A stretch of 64,000 nucleotides of DNA from Actinoplanes sp. NBRC 103695 (GTDB lineage: Bacteria; Actinomycetota; Actinomycetes; Mycobacteriales; Micromonosporaceae): the NCBI RefSeq assembly GCF_030269485.1, contig NZ_BSTL01000039.1:1-64000 (forward strand), given 5' to 3'. Made by a program: the position numbers and the translations under genes. The notes beneath the pieces were generated by a model that was given only the letters and a program-made list of their open reading frames with translations, was not told the origin of the DNA and searched no databases. Below, one piece after another: positions 42,742 to 51,675 of the stretch (its first letter is position 1; each line of letters opens with the position of its first letter).

Positions 42742-44016
42742 TCAAGCGAGGTCTCCTTTATGCGCAGCTGAACCCTTTCCAGGCGCCAGCTGATCGACAG
42801 GGTCCCGGGTGAAGAGCCGAGTCTTTCCGTCCGTCCAGGCCGCGGAACTTGTCGCCACGATGAGGCAGATCCACATGAATCGCGCATCGTAGTAGTCGCC
42901 CGAAAACATCGAGGCAATGCCGACGTAAAGCGCGCACATGGCAATTCCCAACCGAGCGCTCGTGAACCGACGCTGCGACGCCAGGTCTCGGACTACGGCT
43001 ATCAGTGCAACGGCGACGAGGGCGAGGCCCGCCAATCCGGTCTCGGCGGCCACCGACATGAATAGATTGTGCGGGTAAGCGATGCCGATCGAGTTGCCCA
43101 CCTTCGCGAAGAAGCCATCCAGCCCAGCGCCGAAGACGGGGTTCTCATAGAAGACGTCGCGGGCATACGCCAGCAGTTCGGGCCGGTGGGAGTAGTCGGT
43201 ATCAGCAAGACTGTCACTCGAGTAACGGGCGGACAGGCTCGTGTGCCCGTTCAGGACGTTCCACGCGACCGCCGCCAAGCCGGTGCCGAGCGCGGAGATC
43301 AGCAAAAGAAGAGACAGTCGGATCCTACGGAAGACAATGACAAAGGCGACTGTCGCGGCCCCGACGAGGGATACGATCGCCCCTCGTGAGCCGGAGAGGA
43401 AGGTGCCACCCAAGAGGAGCGGGATGGGAAGCAGAAGAGACCGGCGACGATACGAGAAGCTCAGCGATATGGAAGCGATGACGCCGAGGCAGAGTATTCG
43501 AGCGAAAACGTTGGGCCCGCCCCCGAACGCGGAATACCTGCCCTGAGGTCCCGGGCCGGCGGCCAGGGCGCCGAGGATGTACACGATTCCGGCGAGAAGC
43601 ATGGCGAAGAGAATGACTCGGGCGGCCTTCTCTGGAGAGGGGCCGACCAGTGCGGCTGTCACCAGCAGCAGAGTGATGAGCGCGAAGATGTTGGTCAGGG
43701 AGATGATTATCCGCGCGCCGGGTGGCGCCCAGAAGAACGAAAGCATCTGTAGGAGCTGGATGGCCAAGATGAGGCGTACGGGAGTTGTCCATCGATGATG
43801 GTATCCGCTGCTCGCTGCACCGAGCCTCCAGCAGAGGGCGACTACTGCAATGAGGAGACATCCCCACGTTCGTGGTTCAGTGACGGCGGAATCCCAGGAC
43901 TCGACCGGGTCTGGGCCGAATCGTCCACCCAGACTGACCAGGAAGAGCGAAGAGATTCCGACAAGGCTGAGGCGGCCGCTCATTGAGGGAAACTTCGTGA
44001 TTGGCGAGGGTGGCAA
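42742..44016 (-). CDS. O-antigen ligase/polymerase family membrane protein (Wzy-like)
   Basis: 424-residue protein with about 11 hydrophobic helices and a large periplasmic-side loop containing YSHRPELLAYARDVFYENPVFGAGLDGF and SIGIAYPHNLFMSVAAETGL, the loop signature of O-antigen ligase/Wzy polymerases. TTG start (44014-44016) with GGAG 7 bases upstream; ATG 43983 lacks one. Base composition is lower in GC than in the preceding genes, common for polymerase genes. Convergent to pglD, and 14 bp after the flippase gene on the same strand. Confidence 0.85.
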   Translation of the reverse strand: MPPSPITKFPSMSGRLSLVGISSLFLVSLGGRFGPDPVESWDSAVTEPRTWGCLLIAVVALCWRLGAASSGYHHRWTTPVRLILAIQLLQMLSFFWAPPGARIIISLTNIFALITLLLVTAALVGPSPEKAARVILFAMLLAGIVYILGALAAGPGPQGRYSAFGGGPNVFARILCLGVIASISLSFSYRRRSLLLPIPLLLGGTFLSGSRGAIVSLVGAATVAFVIVFRRIRLSLLLLISALGTGLAAVAWNVLNGHTSLSARYSSDSLADTDYSHRPELLAYARDVFYENPVFGAGLDGFFAKVGNSIGIAYPHNLFMSVAAETGLAGLALVAVALIAVVRDLASQRRFTSARLGIAMCALYVGIASMFSGDYYDARFMWICLIVATSSAAWTDGKTRLFTRDPVDQLAPGKGSAAHKGDLA

Positions 44017-44030
44017 TTGTGTGCTCCGAA

Positions 44031-45338
44031 TTAACTGCTGACGAAACGACTATGTGCGCGTCGACCGTGAATGGCGCAGAGGGAAATGGAGACGACGGCG
44101 GCGGTGCAGTAGCTGAGTAACGACCCCCAAGCTGCCCCCAGGGCGCCCATCGAAGGAATCATCAAGACGTAGGCGGTGACTGCCACCACCATGGCGCACG
44201 TATCTGATATCAGCGGACTCGTGGACGACCCCATCGCCACCGCGAGACCCAAGGCGCACCGGCTCAGAATCAGAAGGGCGGAAGCGGCTGACAAGGGGAG
44301 TATCAGATTTGCTGCGGCCGAGTAGGCGTCACCGAAGAGCGGCAAGACGGCGAATCTGCAACCCAGATATACCGCAGCGCTTGCCGGTACGGCGAGTACG
44401 GCTACGTGACACATCTTCCTGAACGGTCGAAGATTCCCGGCAATGAATGCCCTGTGCCAGGCTGGTGCATGTGCGTCGATCCAGGCTTGAAGCGGCCACT
44501 GAGCCATCTCGCACACCGTCGCGACGACGACGTACAGGCCGAGCTGCTGATAACTCGCCATCCATGGCAGCATGATGCGGTCTGATCGCGTCGCGATTAT
44601 TGATGCCAAACTTGATGGCATCAAGGCGAGCCCCAAGCGGCGAATCCGCCTCAGGCTGGTCGGATTTCGTTCCGCAGTTTTTGATTTATCGGCCTTGATC
44701 GCCCATAAGAAAATTGTCGGTGGAACGGTGATGCAGATCGCATAAGCGCCGAGCCACGTGGCTGTCGACTTTTCGCCCGCGAGGCTCAAGCCAGTCGCTA
44801 TGGAGGCGAGGGATATCTGCGCGGCCAGGCTGGTCGTCAAGAATGATCGTCCGGAACTCGCCACGGTGCAGACGGCCCTGAGACCGCCCGTCAGGCAGTT
44901 CCCGAACGTCACCAGGGCCAACGCCGCGGCGACGACCAGTGCGCCAACGGATCCATTATCGAGAGCCAAGGCGATCGTGGCGGCGGAGAGCAGAGCCATG
45001 ATCAGCGATGGCTTGACCAGACGCCGGAACTCTGATGAGCCGACAGCAAGTGTGTTGCGTAAGGCTGCCCTGGCCGGGTAGGCGCGATCCAGGCCGGCCA
45101 GACCAATGACACCTAGGACATAGCTGACCTGAAGGTAGAACGCGAGCTCTCCGCGGCCGGACGGGCCCATGACCCTGGAAGACAGGAGATTGACGAGAAA
45201 GGCGCAGATTGCCACCGTGAGCTGGCCACCGAACAAGTGAGCTGCCAATCGGAAGGCCATCTTGTTCTCGTCGCCCACCTTGCCGGTCGGCGTGCGCTCC
45301 GAGACGGACATCAAGATAGGTGCATCCTTCCAGGCCAT
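44031..45338 (-). CDS. Polysaccharide flippase (Wzx, MOP superfamily)
   Basis: 435-residue membrane protein with about 12 to 14 helices. The opening FGGQLTVAICAFLVNLLSSRVMGPSGRGELAFYLQVSYVLG is typical of Polysacc_synt/Wzx flippases, as is RSDRIMLPWMASYQQLGLYVVVATVCEMAQ in the centre. It would move lipid-linked repeat units across the membrane. GTG/ATG upstream choices exist; the 5' end is set by the longest frame and could start at ATG of residue 10 or 27. Pairs with the adjacent polymerase gene; AT-richer than average. Confidence 0.87.
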   Translation of the reverse strand: MAWKDAPILMSVSERTPTGKVGDENKMAFRLAAHLFGGQLTVAICAFLVNLLSSRVMGPSGRGELAFYLQVSYVLGVIGLAGLDRAYPARAALRNTLAVGSSEFRRLVKPSLIMALLSAATIALALDNGSVGALVVAAALALVTFGNCLTGGLRAVCTVASSGRSFLTTSLAAQISLASIATGLSLAGEKSTATWLGAYAICITVPPTIFLWAIKADKSKTAERNPTSLRRIRRLGLALMPSSLASIIATRSDRIMLPWMASYQQLGLYVVVATVCEMAQWPLQAWIDAHAPAWHRAFIAGNLRPFRKMCHVAVLAVPASAAVYLGCRFAVLPLFGDAYSAAANLILPLSAASALLILSRCALGLAVAMGSSTSPLISDTCAMVVAVTAYVLMIPSMGALGAAWGSLLSYCTAAVVSISLCAIHGRRAHSRFVSS

Positions 45339-45528
45339 ACCTGAAACTGTGGTCGCGCGAGATGCAACCGATTCTTATCTATCTAAGAACAACGATCGCA
45401 ACGCTTTAGGGTGACGGGCGCGGACTCGTACTGCCGGTCGCAGAGTTTTGTGAATTATTCTTCCTGTGGTAGGTAGATCTGCTGCGGGTATATGCAAATG
45501 CTCGCCACTTGATGCGGGAAGGATTTTC
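45339..45528. promoter_or_regulatory. AT-rich divergent promoter region
   Basis: 190 bp between the flippase (minus) and glycosyltransferase (plus) starts, with AT-rich segments around 45370-45400 and 45445-45480. Promoters in both directions are expected; no clear motif pair was fixed. Confidence 0.35.
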
Positions 45529-46755
45529 ATGAGGATCGTCTACATCCATCAATACTTCCGCACACCTGAAATGAGTGGTGGAACGCGATCCTTCGAGTTT
45601 GCCAGGAGGCTCGTAGCTCGTGGCCATGAGGTGCAGGTGGTCAGTGCGGACATCGATGGCGACGGCGAATCATCGCAGAAGTGGCGAGAGTCCAGTTCCG
45701 CTGGGATCCGAATCCACTGGGCCTCCATCCCGTACAACAACAAGATGTCCTACCGGGACCGGATCAAGTCGTTCGCGGGATTCGCCGCCGCCGCATGTGC
45801 ACGGGCCTCGAAGATCCCGCAGGATTTGGTATTCGCCACCTCTACGCCCTTGACCGTGGCCATCCCCGGGATCTATTCGGCTCGCCGGAACGGCGTTCCG
45901 TTCGTCTTGGAGGTCCGTGATCTGTGGCCTGAGGTGCCGATCGCCCTGGGTGCCTTGAAGTCGGCTCCGGCCAAGGCTGCGGCTCGTCGTCTCGAGCGTT
46001 GGGCGTACCGGCGCTCGGCCCACGTTGTTGCGCTTTCCCCCAAGATGGCTGAAAACGTTGAGAAGTTAGCTCCGGGTAAATCAACGACGGTTATTCAGAA
46101 TGGATGTGACGTGGACCTCTTCTGCGATGCTGAGGTGCTCGGCAAGCAGCTACGAGCGGCGACCGCCTGGCTCGGCGACCGACCACTTCTGCTCTACGCC
46201 GGAACGCTCGGTCTCGTAAATGGTGTTTCCTTTCTCGTGCGAATGGCAGAGCATCTTGTCGGGATTGATCCCGAAATTCGCCTGGCTGTCGTCGGAGGCG
46301 GACGGGAAGAGTCGGAACTGAAAAAGCTCGCGCAGGAGCTCGGCGTCCTCAATCGTAATCTTTTTTTCGTGGCGCCGATGCCCAAGAATCAGGTGGTTGC
46401 GTACTTTGGGGCTTGTGACCTGTCATTCTCGGTTGTTCAGGACATGCCGATTCTGGCAGGCGACAGTGCGAACAAGGTTTTCGATGCCTGGGCGGCCGGG
46501 CGGCCCGTAGCGATCAATCACGGTGGCTGGGTGGCGGACATTATTTCCCGCACGGGTGCAGGAGTGATCCTTCCGAATGGCGACCCGATCGGAGCTGCGA
46601 AGGTCGTCGCCTCCTTCGTCGCCGACAGCCGGCGCATGGCGGAGGCGCGAGCTGCTGCCGGCCTGTTGGCCCAAGGTGATCTTTCGCGTGATGCGCTGTT
46701 CAGTAAGTTTGAGGCCGTCTTGGCGCGAGTCTCCGGACAGTCGAACTCGGGTTGA
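45529..46755 (+). CDS. Glycosyltransferase family 4 (WbuB/WcaI-like)
   Basis: GT-B retaining glycosyltransferase of 408 residues. N-terminal acceptor domain starts RIVYIHQYFRTPEMSGGTRS; LEVRDLWPE is the hallmark of the WbuB/L-fucosamine transferase group; the donor domain includes VIQNGCDVDLF, LLYAGTLGLVNG, VVGGGREESELK and the E-rich segment replaced here by DSANKVFDAWAAGRPV. ATG 45529 has GGGAAGG upstream; the upstream open stretch is non-coding in character. It is the only clear dedicated glycosyltransferase besides the initiating enzyme. Confidence 0.9.
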   Translation: MRIVYIHQYFRTPEMSGGTRSFEFARRLVARGHEVQVVSADIDGDGESSQKWRESSSAGIRIHWASIPYNNKMSYRDRIKSFAGFAAAACARASKIPQDLVFATSTPLTVAIPGIYSARRNGVPFVLEVRDLWPEVPIALGALKSAPAKAAARRLERWAYRRSAHVVALSPKMAENVEKLAPGKSTTVIQNGCDVDLFCDAEVLGKQLRAATAWLGDRPLLLYAGTLGLVNGVSFLVRMAEHLVGIDPEIRLAVVGGGREESELKKLAQELGVLNRNLFFVAPMPKNQVVAYFGACDLSFSVVQDMPILAGDSANKVFDAWAAGRPVAINHGGWVADIISRTGAGVILPNGDPIGAAKVVASFVADSRRMAEARAAAGLLAQGDLSRDALFSKFEAVLARVSGQSNSG

Positions 46756-46862
46756 CGAGGATTGCGTTCTTCGACGAACCCGCTGTATATGAGTTTTAGT
46801 CATGATCTTTCAAGTTCGGGCGCGCCGTCCGACGTATCGCTTCTTCTAAGGATCGATCACTC

Positions 46863-48737
46863 ATGGGGAAATCAGAGCAGGACAGATATGCGTTTGAGCC
46901 GCCGGAAGCCCCGGCTCATATCCAGTTCAAGCGGGTGCGTCGAATAACAGAATGCAGCGTTGAGAAACGGCGTCCGTGGAGACGAAGGAAGCCTTTGATT
47001 TTGGTGGCCGCCGGGTTGGTTCTGGTCCTGCTCGTCGGGGGCGGCTGGGTAGGTGTGGAGAGCTGGCGGGCCAAGGGGCATCTCCAGACCGCGGCCGGGC
47101 TGTTCATCCTGCTCCAGCGGCAGATCAGATCGGGCGACGTTTCCGCAGCCAAGGGCACCCTGGCAGCGCTGCAACTCGAGACGAAGGCGGCGCACCACAA
47201 CACCGACGGTTTCGGGTGGGCGCTTGCAGGCAGGGCGCCGATGGTCGGAGACGACGTGCGGGCGGTGGGCACGGTAGCGAAGGTTCTCGACGACTTGGCC
47301 TGGCGCGGTCTGCCGACGTTGCTGGACGTCGCAAGCGGCCTCGACCCGAGGGCGTTGGCCCCACGGAACGGCCGCGTAGAGCTCAAGTCTTTGGTGGCCG
47401 CGGGGCCTCGGATCTCTGCCGGTCTGGCGGTGATCGGCAAAGCGCGTGCCGAGGTGCTCGGTATTCCGGCAGACGGGCTGACCGATCAGGTAGCGGCGGC
47501 CGTCACCAGGCTTTCCATCGGGCTGACCGATGCGGAACGGCTGGTGTCCACGGCTGACCGGGCGGCACGACTGCTGCCCAACATGCTCGGCGCTCGTGGG
47601 CCCCGGAACTACCTCGTGCTCTTCCAGAACAACTCGGAGATCCGGGCGACCGGCGGCATGCCGGGTGCGTACATCGTCGTGCATGCGGACGACGGCGCCG
47701 TCACCATCACCGATCAAGGGACCGCCACCAGCGATCTGAAGACCTTTGACTCTCCGGTGCAGAAGCTCGGGCTCGACCAGCGGATGCTCTACACAGACCG
47801 GCCCGCCGTCTTCCCGTCGGACGTCAACTTGAGCCCCGACTTCCCGACCGCCGCTTCGCTGATGCGGACCATGTACCGCATGCGTACCGGCGTCACCGTC
47901 GACGGCGTTCTGGCGACCGATCCGGTTGCTCTTTCCTATTTGCTCCGCGCGACCGGAGCGGTCAAGGTGCCGGCAGGGGATGCCCTGACCTCGCAGAACG
48001 CCGTCCGGATGCTGCTCTCCGAGGCGTACGCGAAGTATCCCGACCCGTCTGACCAGGACGTCTACTTCGCCAAGGCGGCCCAGGCCACCTTCGGCGCGTT
48101 GATTCGGGGCCAAGGCAATCCGAAGGGCATGCTCGCTCAGCTCGCCCGCGCGGCCGGCGAGCGCCGCCTGCTCATGTGGTCGGCCAACAAGGCCGAGCAG
48201 ACCCTCCTCGCCGGTACCGTCCTGGAAGGTCGCCTGCCCACCGACGCCCCGTCCGCACCTACGGTCGGGGTATTCCTCAACGACGGCACCGGCGCGAAGC
48301 TCAGCTATTACCTCACGCACAGCGCCGACCTCACGACCGGACCTTGCGACGGCCAGGGCAGTCGTGAGCTGCACCTGAAGCTGACCCTGGGCTCGACCGC
48401 CCCCACCGCGAACCTGCCCAAGTACGTGACCGGCCTGGAGCTCTCCGGCGACACCTACACGTCGCGTACCAATGTGATGATCTTCAGTCCGACAGGCGGC
48501 GCAGTGGTTGGTGTTGCGACCGGCGGCGTAACGGTCGATGTCGGGACCGGGATCGAGCGGGACCGGACCGTGTCTGTGCTCACCGTGGACCTGCCGCCGG
48601 GTGGCCGGCAGACCTACGACGTGACCATCCGGCCGGGCGCGATCCCGGACGACGGCGCTGTCCGGCCGCGATTGTGGACCACGCCGGGCGTACGTCCGTG
48701 GGAAACGACGATCCAGGCTGGAGGTCCATGCGGCTGA
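46863..48737 (+). CDS. DUF4012-domain membrane protein
   Basis: 624-residue protein with a basic cytosolic N-terminus, one transmembrane helix (LILVAAGLVLVLLVGGGWVGV) and a large extracytoplasmic DUF4012 domain. Recognisable landmarks are RNYLVLFQNNSEIRATGGMPGAY, FPSDVNLSPDFPTAASLMRTMY and VDGVLATDPVALSYLLRATG. The family is common in actinobacterial and Gram-positive polysaccharide loci, and its activity is not established. ATG with AAGGA upstream, 107 bp after the glycosyltransferase. Confidence 0.9.
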   Translation: MGKSEQDRYAFEPPEAPAHIQFKRVRRITECSVEKRRPWRRRKPLILVAAGLVLVLLVGGGWVGVESWRAKGHLQTAAGLFILLQRQIRSGDVSAAKGTLAALQLETKAAHHNTDGFGWALAGRAPMVGDDVRAVGTVAKVLDDLAWRGLPTLLDVASGLDPRALAPRNGRVELKSLVAAGPRISAGLAVIGKARAEVLGIPADGLTDQVAAAVTRLSIGLTDAERLVSTADRAARLLPNMLGARGPRNYLVLFQNNSEIRATGGMPGAYIVVHADDGAVTITDQGTATSDLKTFDSPVQKLGLDQRMLYTDRPAVFPSDVNLSPDFPTAASLMRTMYRMRTGVTVDGVLATDPVALSYLLRATGAVKVPAGDALTSQNAVRMLLSEAYAKYPDPSDQDVYFAKAAQATFGALIRGQGNPKGMLAQLARAAGERRLLMWSANKAEQTLLAGTVLEGRLPTDAPSAPTVGVFLNDGTGAKLSYYLTHSADLTTGPCDGQGSRELHLKLTLGSTAPTANLPKYVTGLELSGDTYTSRTNVMIFSPTGGAVVGVATGGVTVDVGTGIERDRTVSVLTVDLPPGGRQTYDVTIRPGAIPDDGAVRPRLWTTPGVRPWETTIQAGGPCG

Positions 48738-48889
48738 GGTACACCGTTCACGGCGAGTCATCCACCACATGGATATGCGTTATCACCCGAAATACGCATG
48801 CATTAGGACATACTTCGCGCGTTGAGCATGGTGAGGGTCTGCACCGAGGCGAGCCTCACCCATGATGATGTCCACCGTGAAGAGGCCGT

Positions 48890-50812
48890 ATGTCATTCCC
48901 TGCGCGGATCTGGCAGTCCGGGATCCCGGAGAAACGTACTCGCATCCTCGGTCCTTGGCTGGTGGATGCAGGTGCGTGGGCGATCGGTCTGTTCGCCGCG
49001 GTCGCGGCGCGGTACGACGACGACCTGGCCGCGGCGCCCATGACGTTCACCGGGATGGCGGTGGTCGTCGCGGTCGTGCTGCACACCGCGATCGGCCACC
49101 AGCAGTTCCTCTACCGGGGCCGGTACGGCTTCGGCACGTTCGAGGAGGTGCGCGCCATCTTCACGACGGCGCTGGCCGTGGTCATCGTCCTGGTCGCCAT
49201 AGATCTCGCGATGCCCAGGCGGCCGCTCCCCTTGAGTGCGGCTCTGGTCGGCGGTCCGGTTGCGCTTGTCGTGATGTGCGCCGTCCGCTACGTACGGCGT
49301 CTCCAGCACGAACGGCGCCTGCGCCCGAACGCGCAGAGCGCCACACCCGTGCTCCTGTTCGGCGCTGGTGCCGCAGGTCAGCGTCTGTTGCGTTCCCTGA
49401 TGCAAGATCCCATGAGCCTGTACGTACCTGTCGGTCTCATCGACGACGACCCGGCGAAGCGCAACCTCCGCGTCAACGGCGTCGCAGTGAAGGGTGACCG
49501 GCACCGCATCGCGGAGGCTCTGACCGTGACCGGCGCCCGAACGGTCATCTTCGCGGTCGCCAATGTGGATGCCAAGATCATCCGGGAGGTGCGTCGTCGC
49601 GCCCTGGACGCCGGAGCGGACTTCAAGGTGGTTCCTTCCTTCACGGAGCTCCTGGACGGCAAGGTGACTGCTGCCGATGTACGCGACGTGAACATCGCCG
49701 ACCTTCTTGGCCGGCACCAGGTCGAGACTGACCTGGACGCCATCGCCGGCTACCTCAAGGGCAAGCGCGTCCTGGTCACCGGGGCCGGCGGATCGATCGG
49801 CTCAGAGCTGTGCCGCCAGCTGCACCGCTTCGAGCCGGCCGAGCTGATGATGCTCGACCGGGATGAGTCCGCACTGCACGCCGTCCAGCTGTCCATTCAT
49901 GGCCGCGCTCTGCTTGACAGCCCCGAGCTCATCCTCGCCGACCTCCGCGACGCCCAACGGGTCTCGGCGATCTTCGCGCGGCGTCGGCCCCAGGTTGTGT
50001 TCCACGCTGGGGCGCTCAAGCACCTGTCGCTTCTCGAGGCCAACCCGGGTGAGGCCGTCAAGAGCAATGTCTGGGGTACGCAGACCGTTCTCGAAGCCTG
50101 TGCCGCCGCCGGTGTCGAGCGGTTCGTCAACATCTCCACCGACAAAGCGGCGAACCCGACCAGCGTTCTCGGCTTCTCCAAGCGCATTACCGAGCGGCTG
50201 ACCGCCCATGCCGCCACCGTCGGTGCCGGCACCTACCTGAGCGTCCGATTCGGCAACGTCCTCGGAAGCCGTGGCTCGGTGCTCACCGCGTTCGCGGCGC
50301 AGGTCGCTGCCGGAGGCCCGGTCACCGTGACCGACCCCGACGTGACGCGCTACTTCATGACCGTCCAGGAAGCAGTGCAGCTCGTTATTCAGGCTGCCGC
50401 AATCGGTCGGGACGGCGAGGCGTTGGTCTTGGAGATGGGCCAGCCCGTACCTATCGCTCAGGTCGCACGGCAGATGGCAGAGCAGGCCGACGCTCCGGTC
50501 GAGATCATCTACACCGGCCTCCGCCCAGGAGAGAAGCTGCACGAGGATCTCTTCGGCGAGGGCGAGGCGGATGTGCGGCCGCTGCACCCGCTGATCTCAC
50601 ACGTTGCGGTACCCGCCCTCAACCCGTACCTGGTCCGCATGCTCGGACCGCAGCAAGATCCGGATCGCATCACGAGCGAGCTGGCCGAGCTGTGCCAAGC
50701 GGACTGCGCCCTTCCCGCGGTCGCGGGCCGCGTCTCCGCTCACATCGCTCGTCAGGCGGAATCCGCCGACCTCCGCCAGGCGATCATGATGCAGACCCCG
50801 AATCCCCATTGA
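48890..50812 (+). CDS. Nucleotide-sugar 4,6-dehydratase, PglF/CapD/WbpM type
   Basis: 640-residue membrane-linked enzyme that converts UDP-GlcNAc to the 4-keto-6-deoxy sugar used by the aminotransferase. About four N-terminal helices, a first Rossmann-like domain (LLFGAGAAGQRLLRSL), then the SDR domain: VLVTGAGGSIGSELCRQL (about residue 296), DLRDAQRV, HAGALKHLSLLE, and NISTDKAANPTSVLGFSKR, where Asp-Lys replaces the usual Tyr-Lys as in this subfamily. ATG with GAAGAGG upstream. It completes the Pgl-type F-E-D-C gene set. Confidence 0.94.
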   Translation: MSFPARIWQSGIPEKRTRILGPWLVDAGAWAIGLFAAVAARYDDDLAAAPMTFTGMAVVVAVVLHTAIGHQQFLYRGRYGFGTFEEVRAIFTTALAVVIVLVAIDLAMPRRPLPLSAALVGGPVALVVMCAVRYVRRLQHERRLRPNAQSATPVLLFGAGAAGQRLLRSLMQDPMSLYVPVGLIDDDPAKRNLRVNGVAVKGDRHRIAEALTVTGARTVIFAVANVDAKIIREVRRRALDAGADFKVVPSFTELLDGKVTAADVRDVNIADLLGRHQVETDLDAIAGYLKGKRVLVTGAGGSIGSELCRQLHRFEPAELMMLDRDESALHAVQLSIHGRALLDSPELILADLRDAQRVSAIFARRRPQVVFHAGALKHLSLLEANPGEAVKSNVWGTQTVLEACAAAGVERFVNISTDKAANPTSVLGFSKRITERLTAHAATVGAGTYLSVRFGNVLGSRGSVLTAFAAQVAAGGPVTVTDPDVTRYFMTVQEAVQLVIQAAAIGRDGEALVLEMGQPVPIAQVARQMAEQADAPVEIIYTGLRPGEKLHEDLFGEGEADVRPLHPLISHVAVPALNPYLVRMLGPQQDPDRITSELAELCQADCALPAVAGRVSAHIARQAESADLRQAIMMQTPNPH

Positions 50813-51062
50813 CCGGAGTCATATCGACTTCGCCTATCCGGTTGCCCGTGGGCGCTGGCGAGCCTGATCCGATCGTCCGCGCGGGCGTCCGTCCGCTAGC
50901 GCGCGTCTGCGCCAAGGAGCGCGGGTGGCCGCCGTACGAAGGTGATGCCTGGTCCTGATGTCGCCGGACTGTTCCGGACAGTGCGGAACAGCCCGGCGGG
51001 TGCCGCTTTCCTCCGTAGATGGATTGGCTGGGAGGCACAGGCCAATCAATCAGGGAGTGGCG

Positions 51063-51485
51063 ATGTTCAGTACGCGCAATGTGGTGCTGCGGCTCGCGGC
51101 GGTGGGCGCTGCCGCGGTTGTTGTGCTCGGGGTTGCCGAGTCGGCTGCCCCGGCGCCCGTCTTGGCGGCGGCGTGTCCGGTACGGAGTCCTGCGACGCCT
51201 GCCGCGGGTTCGTTGACGAACGGGGGTGACATCGCGGTCGGCGTTTTCCATCTCGCCGACGGCAACTGCACCCACGGTGCTTACGACACGATCCTCTACC
51301 CGGGTCAGAGCACCCGGGACCTGGGCTGGGGGCGGGTTGCCGGCGCATACATCGGTGAGCCGTACTGGGCGAGAGTGACCGGTAACGGCGCCACTCATGA
51401 CTACACCGGAACGGACTGGAGTCTCGATCCTTACCGGGGCGGGAACTGGACCATCGCCGCGGTCTGCTGCGGCGGGCAGGACTGA
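51063..51485 (+). CDS. Small secreted protein of unknown function
   Basis: 140 residues with signal peptide (FSTRNVVLRLAAVGAAAVVVLGVAESAAPAPVLAA, cleavage near LAAA). The mature part of about 105 residues has four cysteines (CPVR, NCTHG, VCCGG) and a conserved-looking YPGQSTRDLGW segment. ATG with AGGGAG 7 bases upstream; the longer open frame before it is unlikely to be translated. Family not recognised. Confidence 0.75.
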   Translation: MFSTRNVVLRLAAVGAAAVVVLGVAESAAPAPVLAAACPVRSPATPAAGSLTNGGDIAVGVFHLADGNCTHGAYDTILYPGQSTRDLGWGRVAGAYIGEPYWARVTGNGATHDYTGTDWSLDPYRGGNWTIAAVCCGGQD

Positions 51486-51620
51486 AGGGCTGATATCCAC
51501 GTTCGACCAGGTCGCTGAGCTTGCGACGTCGGGCGACAGGGCGCGGGGGCGAGATCGGGGGAGAACACCGAGGCAGCTTCGTTCCGAGCCTTGCGGGGCG
51601 GGGCGGCAACGGTGTTGATC

Positions 51621-51660
51621 AGGGTCCGGCCGGGTGGCGTACACCATGCGGCCGGACCCT
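51621..51660. terminator. Bidirectional-type hairpin between convergent genes
   Basis: AGGGTCCGGCCG (51621-51632) is perfectly complementary to CGGCCGGACCCT (51649-51660), and the loop holds a smaller GGTG/CACC stem. It lies between the convergent secreted-protein and protease stops, 16 bases past the protease stop. Confidence 0.7.
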
Positions 51661-51675
51661 GTAAGTGGGCGCGGC

